Assembly: GCA_964506935.1 (NCBI GenBank)
Contig: CAZDOD010000153.1
Coordinates: forward strand, 1 to 7,133
From: CAZDOD01 sp964506935
GTDB lineage: Bacteria; Desulfobacterota; Zymogenia; Zymogenales; Zymogenaceae
Length of the DNA stretch: 7,133 nucleotides
Direction: 5' to 3'
Shown: piece after piece, positions 1-5,130 of the stretch
Numbering within the stretch: position 1 is the stretch's first letter
Layout of the letters: each line of letters begins with the position of its first letter
The notes under the pieces: model-generated
What the model was told of the DNA's origin: nothing
The model's input: the letters and a program-made list of their open reading frames with translations, nothing else
Databases searched by the model: none
Program-made: the position numbers and the translations under genes

Positions 1-1
1 T

Positions 2-514
2 TTTCCGGTAGGGGTAGGAGTGAGCGGCCACTTTCTGGGTGCCGTGCTCGCCTGTTTACTCTTGGGGCCGTCGGCGGGTTTCTGGGTAATGGTACTCGTG
101 TTGACGGTCCAGTGTTTGGTCTTTGCGGATGGTGGTATTACCGCCCTCGGGGCCAATGTTATGAACATGGGTCTGATCGGCGGAATCATACCCTACTTTA
201 TCTTTCTTTTTCTACTAAGACTGCTTCCCAAGGGAAAGGGATCATTTCTATCCACCACATTTTTTATCTCATGGTTCAGCGTCGTCTTTGCGTCCTTGGC
301 GTGTGGCTTGGAGCTTTGGTTCTCTTTGGGGGACGTCTACACATTAAAGACTCTATTGGCAGCCCTTTTGGGTGTTCATTTGATCATCGGATTTGGTGAG
401 GCGATAATAACTACGGCCGTTCTGACGTATATGCTGTCCGCCCGTCCAGACCTCGTTTACGCATGGTCATCTTCAAAGGCGGGTTTAGATGAGGGGGTAC
501 TGGCAAATGGTTAA
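2..514 (+). CDS. cbiM: CbiM-type ECF metal transporter membrane component, C-terminal part
   Basis: This is the last 170 residues of a CbiM/NikM-family integral membrane protein, the substrate-specific component of Co2+ or Ni2+ energy-coupling-factor (ECF) importers. The reading frame is open from base 2, so the gene starts upstream; the GTG at 20 is internal. The family signature is clear: an SGHFLGA segment just after the window edge (its His is conserved and thought to help bind metal), then LLGP.AGF, a DGGITALGANV.NMG segment, and about four more hydrophobic stretches ending near TAVLTYML. The N-terminal Met-His metal-binding end lies outside the window. Co versus Ni cannot be decided from this part. 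The stop codon overlaps the start of the PDGLE-domain gene by 8 bases, indicating one operon and coupled translation. No CbiQ or CbiO gene follows in the window. Confidence 0.9.
   Translation, partial: FPVGVGVSGHFLGAVLACLLLGPSAGFWVMVLVLTVQCLVFADGGITALGANVMNMGLIGGIIPYFIFLFLLRLLPKGKGSFLSTTFFISWFSVVFASLACGLELWFSLGDVYTLKTLLAALLGVHLIIGFGEAIITTAVLTYMLSARPDLVYAWSSSKAGLDEGVLANG
491..497 (+). promoter_or_regulatory. Ribosome binding site for the PDGLE-domain gene
   Basis: GAGGGGG lies 9 bases before the ATG at 507, inside the last codons of the upstream cbiM-type gene. This favours 507 over the in-frame ATG at 489, which would add only six residues (MRGYWQ) and has no comparable purine-rich site before it. 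Confidence 0.6.
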
Positions 515-830
515 GAAAAAAAAGTCGACTGAAAAAAGGCCTAAGGCCATATTTATTATCACGGGACTTTTGGTCTCTATACTGATAGCTTTTTTCGTGT
601 CTCCATTTGCCTCTTCGCATCCGGATGGTCTAGAGTGGGTGGCCGAAAAGCTGGGATTCATTAACATGGGAGAACTATCGGTTTGGGAAAAGTCCCCGAT
701 GCCCGATTATACACTTTTCGGGGATTCGACCGTGTCTGGGATGCTCGCAGGGCTTTTCGGAACGGTCATTATATTCGGGATCGGATGGGCTATGGGTTTG
801 GTCTTAAAGAAAGGAAAGGCAAAAAAGTAG
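507..830 (+). CDS. PDGLE-domain (CbiN-like) metal transporter accessory protein
   Basis: A 107-residue membrane protein with the PDGLE domain, the CbiN/NikN-like subunit that partners CbiM/NikM in Co/Ni ECF importers. After a lysine-rich cytoplasmic start (KKKKSTEK), a first membrane helix spans about residues 14-33. The hallmark HPDGLE motif follows at 38-43, then a short extracytoplasmic stretch with the typical P-x-P-D-Y element (64-68). A second helix spans about 76-98, and the tail is lysine-rich. Length and two-helix layout fit the family. Such proteins are thought to support metal loading of the M component. The gene overlaps the upstream CbiM-type gene by 8 bases. I chose 507 because of the GAGGGGG ribosome site; 489 is possible. 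The operon appears to end here, since the next gene is on the opposite strand. Confidence 0.88.
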   Translation: MVKKKKSTEKRPKAIFIITGLLVSILIAFFVSPFASSHPDGLEWVAEKLGFINMGELSVWEKSPMPDYTLFGDSTVSGMLAGLFGTVIIFGIGWAMGLVLKKGKAKK

Positions 831-988
831 CTGAAGATATTTGATCTTTTTAAAGCATTTAAAGAACAGCCTGAAAATGGGGTTATTCTGAAAAATTCTG
901 TTGTTTGAGAGCTCTACATCTTAAAATTGGCCCGATTAAATCCTTATTGAAGTTTTTTGATCTTTGGAATCTTTGATTACAGGATTTC
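831..988. other. Convergent intergenic spacer, no clear terminator
   Basis: This AT-rich 158-base stretch lies between the PDGLE-domain gene (+) and the response regulator (-), where both transcripts should end. I find no strong GC-rich stem with a T-run in either direction. The best structure is a long-loop 7-bp inverted repeat (AAATCCT near 938 and AGGATTT near 981), which is weak. Termination may be Rho-dependent or by overlap of the convergent transcripts. Confidence 0.5.
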
Positions 989-1657
989 TCAGTCTATATT
1001 GAGTATGTTGATGCCCTTATCTCTTAAGGTTTCAAATGATTCGGGTCCGGCCTTCCGGATCAGTTCTATACCGACCATTTCTCTGTCGAAGATATCCAGG
1101 AACATGTCCTGAACTGCGGTGAATATGATGATTCTGTTTGATGATATATAGTTGCGTATTGAGTTTATGAATTCCACTCCGGACATCTCTGGGAGGTGTA
1201 GGTCTACGATCAGGAGGTCTGGCCTTTCTTTTTTGATCTCGGAAATACCCTTTTCGGCGCTATCGACCTTGACGACATTTGTCACGATCTCGGAGAAGAG
1301 ATCACCTATCTGCTCTCTCGTGAGATCTGAGTCCTCGATAATCAGTACCTTCCGCTCGGCCTTCGGTTTCTGCTTTTTGATTCTCTTTACGACCGTCTTT
1401 TTTACAAGCTTGGTCTTCTTCTTTGGAGCGTCATCTGTAGCTTCATATCCCTTGAAATTATTCTTGTCATCTTGAGGCATCTGTTTGTTAAACACTTCTT
1501 CCGGCACCGGTTGTGCCTCTGAATCGAAGCCGAAGATGAACTCATTTCCGCACTGGGAGCACTTTATTGGACGGCTCGCCCGCTCGGATACTATCTCTTC
1601 GAGGTCGAGAAATATCTTTTTCTTGCATTTTGGGCATTGTGTCTCGACAAGCGACAT
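989..1657 (-). CDS. Zinc-ribbon response regulator (receiver domain, no DNA-binding output)
   Basis: A 222-residue protein in three parts. Residues 8-36 are a four-cysteine zinc ribbon of the MJ0042 type (CPKC at 8-11, CSQC at 33-36). Residues about 45-100 are a linker, acidic and then extremely basic (79-99, rich in Lys/Arg). Residues about 102-222 are a CheY-like receiver: acidic pair E108/D109, predicted phospho-acceptor D152 in IVDLHLPEMSG, switch T180 in FTAV, and conserved K202. All residues needed for phosphorylation are present, so it should accept phosphate from a histidine kinase, but no kinase is in the window. There is no C-terminal output domain, so signalling would go through protein contacts or through the ribbon and basic linker. 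An AGGA ribosome site lies 10 bases before the ATG, and a near-consensus sigma70 promoter sits just upstream. Domain calls are firm; the role (motility, development, transcription) is unknown. Confidence 0.85.
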   Translation of the reverse strand: MSLVETQCPKCKKKIFLDLEEIVSERASRPIKCSQCGNEFIFGFDSEAQPVPEEVFNKQMPQDDKNNFKGYEATDDAPKKKTKLVKKTVVKRIKKQKPKAERKVLIIEDSDLTREQIGDLFSEIVTNVVKVDSAEKGISEIKKERPDLLIVDLHLPEMSGVEFINSIRNYISSNRIIIFTAVQDMFLDIFDREMVGIELIRKAGPESFETLRDKGINILNID

Positions 1658-1684
1658 TTTAATTTTTTCCTAAGATAACATATT

Positions 1685-1714
1685 ATTATATTTGATTTTT
1701 CCGCTGATTGTCAA
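1685..1714 (-). promoter_or_regulatory. Near-ideal sigma70 promoter of the response regulator
   Basis: Read on the minus strand, TTGACA (1714-1709) and TATAAT (1690-1685) are both exact consensus hexamers with an 18-base spacer. Transcription would start near 1678, giving a leader of about 20 bases that contains the AGGA ribosome site before the ATG at 1657. Geometry and position fit a strong housekeeping promoter. Confidence 0.75.
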
Positions 1715-1724
1715 GTCATATAAG

Positions 1725-1750
1725 TTGCAGGTTTGAGAGTTAGACTGCAA
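1725..1750. promoter_or_regulatory. Dyad TTGCAG-N14-CTGCAA, possible operator
   Basis: Two perfect 6-bp inverted half-sites with starts 20 bases apart, about two helical turns. The centre is about 60 bases upstream of the predicted start of the response-regulator transcript, where activators often bind. Six-base half-sites can arise by chance in a gap this size, so this is only a candidate. Confidence 0.25.
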
Positions 1751-1900
1751 AATAGATTATTTCGTCATCACCTATAAGTAATTGACAAGGAATCGAGTTA
1801 TGTGGTAAATAAGAGAAAAACCAGTTAAAGGGATAGTTCTCAGAATCTGAATATGATAGGTTCTTGAAACCCGGTCTTTTGGGATGGGGAATGGAGATAC

Positions 1901-1929
1901 ATCCTGTTTTTTATGAAAACAGGATTTTC
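1901..1929 (+). terminator. Perfect 10-bp hairpin with short T-run
   Basis: ATCCTGTTTT (1901-1910) pairs exactly with AAAACAGGAT (1916-1925) around a 5-base loop and is followed by TTTT with the pairing-arm T (1925-1928). Orientation suggests + strand transcription. The stem is only moderately GC-rich and the T-run short, so it may be a weak terminator, an RNA structural element, or a protein-binding palindrome. Confidence 0.4.
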
Positions 1930-1986
1930 GATATTTTCTTAATGCTAAAGCGGTTATATGTTTTCTAATCCCTATATCTCTTATAC

Positions 1987-2022
1987 TAGAATTTCAAAGA
2001 AACTTAGAAATTCTATATTTTT
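1987..2022 (+). terminator. 9-bp hairpin followed by TATTTTT
   Basis: TAGAATTTC (1987-1995) pairs perfectly with GAAATTCTA (2007-2015) around an 11-base loop, followed by TATTTTT (2016-2022). It is AT-rich and thus a weak terminator alone. It sits directly against the next hairpin (2022-2052), and the two could act in tandem. Confidence 0.35.
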
Positions 2023-2052
2023 ACACCTTTCTTTTTTGGGGTGTATTTTTTT
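2022..2052 (+). terminator. Terminator-like hairpin with a seven-T run
   Basis: TACACC (2022-2027) pairs with GGTGTA (2040-2045), extendable by two T-G pairs around an 8-base loop. A run of seven T follows (2046-2052). This is the most terminator-like structure in the window. No + strand protein gene lies between 830 and here, so it would end an unannotated small RNA or attenuate a long leader of the aminotransferase operon. Confidence 0.45.
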
Positions 2053-2101
2053 ATGGAATATTATTGGCAAGTTTTGTATAGTATTTGTGCGTTTGAGGCC
2101 T

Positions 2102-2127
2102 TTTAGATATTAATATATGTTTAGATA
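2102..2127 (+). promoter_or_regulatory. Direct repeat TTTAGATA (x2) with central palindrome, possible operator
   Basis: TTTAGATA occurs at 2102-2109 and 2120-2127, exactly 18 bases apart. Between and partly overlapping them is the 10-bp perfect palindrome ATATTAATAT (2107-2116). The cluster ends just before the candidate -10 box at 2131, so a regulator bound here would cover the -35 area. AT-rich sequence makes chance matches easier. Confidence 0.3.
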
Positions 2128-2130
2128 GTT

Positions 2131-2136
2131 TATAAT
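2131..2136 (+). promoter_or_regulatory. Candidate -10 box of the aminotransferase operon
   Basis: An exact TATAAT lies 26 bases before the ATG of the first aminotransferase gene, which would give a leader of about 20 bases containing AGGAGG. No good -35 box lies 16-18 bases upstream, so the promoter, if real, may depend on an activator or an alternative sigma factor. A promoter further up the gap is also possible. Confidence 0.4.
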
Positions 2137-2162
2137 TGTAATAGTGGTTTTAGGAGGTTTAA

Positions 2163-3443
2163 ATGCCAGCCAAGGCGAAAAAGGATGAGCTCGAAGAGAT
2201 AAAGGCGAAGGCGCTTTCAGACTTCTCAAAATATGTCAACCCACAGAAGGCGAGGGTGCTGAAGGCCGCCGGACTCGATGTCATAGAGGGGAAGCGTGAG
2301 GGGGCGTATGTATGGGATATCACCGGCAGAAAATATATAGATTGTATTACGTCTGCGGGTTCTTTCAACGTCGGGAGGAGAAATCCCGATGTTGTCAATG
2401 CCCTGAAAGCCGCACTCGATGAGTATGATCTGGGGGTCTTCCTTTTGTGCAGCAAGCCCAAGGCCGATCTCGCAAAGAAGCTTGCGGAGATAACACCGGG
2501 CGATCTCCAATACACGATGTACGGGGTTGGGGGCGGCGAGGCCAACGATTTCGCCATCAAGCTCGCGAGGGGCTTTACGATGAAGACCGAGGTCATCTCA
2601 ACGATCAAGGCGTATCACGGCCACACCGGTTTTTCGCTTGCAGCCATAGGGAGGGATGAATACAGAAAGCCGTTTTATCCCATGGTGCCCGGTTTCAAGC
2701 ACGTCAAATTCAACGATCTCAAGGCTGTAGAGGAGGCGATAACTGAGGAGACCGCCGCCGTCATGTTGGAACCTGTCCAGGGAGAGGGGGGAATCAACCT
2801 CGCCGATGACGGATATCTTAAGGGGCTTCGCGAGCTGTGTGATGATCAGGAGATCCTTCTGATACTGGATGAGATCCAGACGGGATTCGGCAGGACAGGC
2901 AAGATGTTCTGTGTCGAACACTCCGGGATAGTCCCCGATATCATGACGGTCGCGAAATCCCTCGGGGGGGCGATCTATCCGATTTCTGCCACGATATACA
3001 GAGAAGAGCTTAACGACTTCGTCATGACCCACCCATTTACGCATCTCTCGACCTTCGGCGGCTCCGACCTCGGATGTATAGTCGGGATGGCGGTTATCGA
3101 CTTTCTCGTAAAGAACAAGATACCTGAACACGCCACGAAGATGGGGGATCGCTTCCAGAAGGGATTTGACGATCTTATCAAGAAATATCCCGACCTCCTC
3201 CTTGAGGTCAGGAGGAAGGGCCTCATGATGGGGCTCCAGTATACAAACGACAGCATCGGGCCGAGAATGAGCTATCAGCTCGCTCAGAACGGTGTTATGG
3301 CGATATACACGGGTAACGAACCCTCGGTTATGAGGCTGATGCCTGTTTTGACGATTGAGCCGAAAGAGGTCGATTTTGTCATTGATGCCCTCGACAAATC
3401 GATGGCCGAGATCATCAAGCAGGGTGGAATAGAAAAATATTAG
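2163..3443 (+). CDS. Class III PLP-dependent aminotransferase A
   Basis: A 426-residue cytosolic aminotransferase of the class III family (ornithine, GABA, acetylornithine, putrescine and omega-amino acid transaminases), of normal length. It should move an amino group from an amine or amino acid to a 2-oxo acid through pyridoxal phosphate. Visible hallmarks are the phosphate-contacting GGGEAN loop (123-128), YHG (151-153, Tyr stacking on the cofactor), EPVQGEGG (203-210), the LDEIQTGFGRTG block with cofactor-binding D236, the Schiff-base lysine K265 in VAKSLGGA, and STFGG (296-300), whose Thr contacts the partner subunit's cofactor. AGGAGG lies 5 bases before the ATG. It is first in a four-gene operon and shares 25 of 40 identical residues with the second aminotransferase over its residues 21-60. 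Substrate cannot be read from sequence; the permease suggests an imported amino acid or polyamine. Confidence 0.93.
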   Translation: MPAKAKKDELEEIKAKALSDFSKYVNPQKARVLKAAGLDVIEGKREGAYVWDITGRKYIDCITSAGSFNVGRRNPDVVNALKAALDEYDLGVFLLCSKPKADLAKKLAEITPGDLQYTMYGVGGGEANDFAIKLARGFTMKTEVISTIKAYHGHTGFSLAAIGRDEYRKPFYPMVPGFKHVKFNDLKAVEEAITEETAAVMLEPVQGEGGINLADDGYLKGLRELCDDQEILLILDEIQTGFGRTGKMFCVEHSGIVPDIMTVAKSLGGAIYPISATIYREELNDFVMTHPFTHLSTFGGSDLGCIVGMAVIDFLVKNKIPEHATKMGDRFQKGFDDLIKKYPDLLLEVRRKGLMMGLQYTNDSIGPRMSYQLAQNGVMAIYTGNEPSVMRLMPVLTIEPKEVDFVIDALDKSMAEIIKQGGIEKY

Positions 3444-3461
3444 AAAGAAAGGAGGTTTTCC

Positions 3462-3821
3462 ATGGCGAATGCTGAAGAAATTATGGAAGCCTTGGCGGAT
3501 TTTACCGCGCAGTGCAACAACAATAAGCGTCTTAGGAGGATGCAGAGGGATTGGACTAAGGTGCTGCACTACGTCGCCATCGATACGAAGGAGAAATTCA
3601 CGATGGAAGTAAAGGAGGGGGAGATACTGAAAAACGAATTGGGGGCGAGTGGCACACCGGACATAATTATCGAGACCGACAGCGAGACGATGTGCGATAT
3701 GTTCTGGGGTGACCTGAATCCCACCCAGAAGTATCTCAGGGGGGAGATCAAGGTGAAGGGATCTCAGGAGGATGTCATGAGGATCGACGCAATTACCGCC
3801 GTCATCTGGCCGGAGGTTTGA
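3462..3821 (+). CDS. SCP2 sterol-carrier-type lipid-binding domain protein
   Basis: A 119-residue single-domain protein with no signal peptide or membrane helix, so probably cytosolic. The second half matches the SCP2 fold: strand segments around KFTMEVKEGEI (45-55), GTPDIIIETDSETMCDMF (64-81), then the family signature GDLNPTQKYLRGEIKVKG (83-100), followed by a short helix. SCP2 domains form a hydrophobic tunnel that binds sterols, fatty acids or acyl-CoAs; in bacteria the ligand is rarely known. The N-terminal 30 residues are helical and basic (NKRLRRMQRD). A strong AAAGGAGG lies 6 bases before the ATG, and the gene sits 18 bases after aminotransferase A. Its own last codons carry the GGAGG site for aminotransferase B, which starts one base after this stop. 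This tight placement suggests it works with the aminotransferases, perhaps holding a hydrophobic substrate; that is inference. Confidence 0.82.
   Translation: MANAEEIMEALADFTAQCNNNKRLRRMQRDWTKVLHYVAIDTKEKFTMEVKEGEILKNELGASGTPDIIIETDSETMCDMFWGDLNPTQKYLRGEIKVKGSQEDVMRIDAITAVIWPEV
3812..3816 (+). promoter_or_regulatory. Ribosome site for aminotransferase B inside the SCP2 gene
   Basis: GGAGG lies within the last codons of the SCP2 gene, 6 bases before the ATG at 3823, and the SCP2 stop (3819-3821) falls between them. This arrangement couples translation of the two genes and supports the 3823 start. Confidence 0.7.
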
Positions 3822-3822
3822 T

Positions 3823-5118
3823 ATGTCTATCATTGACGAGATCCTGGGAGAGAAGGATCACGAGAAGATAAGGAAGGAGACCGAGACAAACTACAGGGAG
3901 TACGTGAATCCCTTCGCCCTCAGGATGTTCAAGAATGCGAGTCTCGATATCATCGAGGGGAGGCGCGAGGGGGCGTCGGTCTGGGATATCTCGGGAGAAA
4001 AATATATCGACTGTGTAACCGGCGCCGGCATCTTCAACATCGGGAGACGAAACGAAGAGGTCGTCGAGGCGCTCAAGAAGGCCCTCGATACATACGACAT
4101 GGGAGGGTGGATAAGCATCATCAGGGAGAGGGGACTCCTTGCGAAAAAGCTTGCCGAGATAACGCCGGGGAACCTCAAGTTCTCGCTCTTTTGCTGCGGC
4201 GGTGGAGAGGCCATCGAGGTGGCGATAAAGCTCGCAAGGGGGCATACCGACAAGACCGAGATTATCTGTATGGAAAACGGTTATCACGGCGTTACGGGAT
4301 TTTCGCTCCCCGCCACGGGAAGGGATGTCTACAAGACACCTTTCGCCCCCCTGACCCCCGGATACAAACACGTCCCGATAAACGACATAAAGGCCGTCAA
4401 AGAAGCGATAACCGAGGAAACCGCAGCGGTCATGCTCGAGCCGATACAGGGGGAGGGGGGGATCATCCCCGCCAAGGACGATTATCTGAGGGAGCTGAGG
4501 AAGGTGTGCGACGAAAATGAGGTGCTCCTGATCTTCGATGAGGTTCAGACCGGCTTCGGGAGGACTGGAAAGATGTTCTGCGCCGAACACAGCGGTGTTA
4601 CACCCGACATCATGGTTTTTGCGAAGTCTCTTTCTGGGGGCCTGTATCCGATATCGTGCGCGGTCTTCACCGAAGAGATAAGCGAATTTCTGATGACACA
4701 CCCCTTTATCATCATAAATTCGTTCGGCGGCACATCGCTTGCGTGTCTCGTCTCGCTTGCGGCCATCGAATATATCGAAAAAAACAACCTCCCCGCCCGT
4801 GCCGAGGCGATGGGAAAGAGATTTATGGTCGGGCTCTCGGAGCTGAAAGGAAAATATCCCGATCTCGTCCTCGATGTCAGGGGGAGGGGGCTCATGCTCG
4901 GTATGGAATTCCCGGAGGACAGCATCGGCCCGAGGATGGCCTACCAGCTGAAAGGAAACGGGGTGATATCGATCTACACCTTCAACAACCCGAGGATAAT
5001 AAGGATCATGCCGACTCTCGTGATCACCGAGGAGGAGGTCGATTTCGTGGTCGATGCCTTCGATAAATCGCTTCTAGAGATAACAAAGCAGGAAGAAAAC
5101 CTGAAAAAGAAAGGATAG
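3823..5118 (+). CDS. Class III PLP-dependent aminotransferase B (paralogue of A)
   Basis: A 431-residue cytosolic class III aminotransferase, paralogous to aminotransferase A along its whole length. The catalytic set is intact: GGGEA (126-130), YHG (154-156), EPIQGEGG (206-213), D239 in IFDEVQTGFGRTG, the Schiff-base lysine K268 in FAKSLSGG, and a phosphate-contact segment NSFGG (299-303). Differences from A lie at likely active-site edges: GGGEAI replaces GGGEAN, NSFGG replaces STFGG (Ser for the usual Thr), and the 94-106 segment is different (WISIIRERG versus FLLCSKPK). Both copies therefore look active but may differ in substrate, or pair as a heterodimer, since class III active sites form at the subunit interface. 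It starts one base after the SCP2 stop and ends 12 bases before the permease gene. The lysine-rich tail after residue 420 is extra. Exact substrate is unknown. Confidence 0.93.
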   Translation: MSIIDEILGEKDHEKIRKETETNYREYVNPFALRMFKNASLDIIEGRREGASVWDISGEKYIDCVTGAGIFNIGRRNEEVVEALKKALDTYDMGGWISIIRERGLLAKKLAEITPGNLKFSLFCCGGGEAIEVAIKLARGHTDKTEIICMENGYHGVTGFSLPATGRDVYKTPFAPLTPGYKHVPINDIKAVKEAITEETAAVMLEPIQGEGGIIPAKDDYLRELRKVCDENEVLLIFDEVQTGFGRTGKMFCAEHSGVTPDIMVFAKSLSGGLYPISCAVFTEEISEFLMTHPFIIINSFGGTSLACLVSLAAIEYIEKNNLPARAEAMGKRFMVGLSELKGKYPDLVLDVRGRGLMLGMEFPEDSIGPRMAYQLKGNGVISIYTFNNPRIIRIMPTLVITEEEVDFVVDAFDKSLLEITKQEENLKKKG

Positions 5119-5130
5119 AGAGGGTCTATT

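Larger units (their letters stand above)
1658..2162. other. Long AT-rich divergent intergenic region
   Basis: A 505-base gap between the divergently transcribed response regulator and aminotransferase operon, much richer in A/T than the flanking genes. I find no convincing protein gene; the longest start-stop stretches are about ten codons. It holds the response-regulator promoter, a TTGCAG dyad, a lone TTGACA on the + strand (1782-1787) with only a weak -10, three terminator-like hairpins (1901-2052), and a promoter/repeat cluster just before the aminotransferase start. I recognise no known riboswitch class, though a structured leader RNA is possible. Confidence 0.6.

Noticed and set aside
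840..965. Direct repeat TTTGATCTTT at 840-849 and 956-965
   Set aside because: Ten bases in an AT-rich spacer, with no extended similarity, flanking duplication or mobile-element feature.
1782..1811. TTGACA on the + strand as a full sigma70 promoter
   Set aside because: The -35 box is perfect, but at 17 bases spacing the -10 (GTAAAT) matches only 3 of 6 positions. It is kept only as a possible origin of a leader or small RNA.
1855..1895. Possible riboswitch or tRNA fragment around GGTTCTTGAAACCC
   Set aside because: Only a 4-bp stem; no known riboswitch core or tRNA arms could be fitted.
1884..1916. A ten-codon leader-peptide-like frame overlapping the first hairpin
   Set aside because: No convincing ribosome site and no run of a single amino acid's codons, as an attenuator leader would show.
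2065..2080. TTGGCAAGTTTTGTAT resembling a sigma54 promoter
   Set aside because: The GG element is present but the required GC of the -12 box is missing at the correct spacing.
2598..3833. A 411-codon open frame on the minus strand across aminotransferase A and the SCP2 gene
   Set aside because: It is antisense to two clearly recognised genes. A similar antisense frame (3802-4701) lies over the paralogous aminotransferase B, and the two share patches such as EHLACPAE / EHLSSPPE simply because the sense genes are paralogues. Codon bias explains the lack of stops.
3802..4701. A 299-codon minus-strand open frame over aminotransferase B
   Set aside because: It is a shadow of the sense gene, shows no recognisable domain, and has no ribosome site or operon logic.
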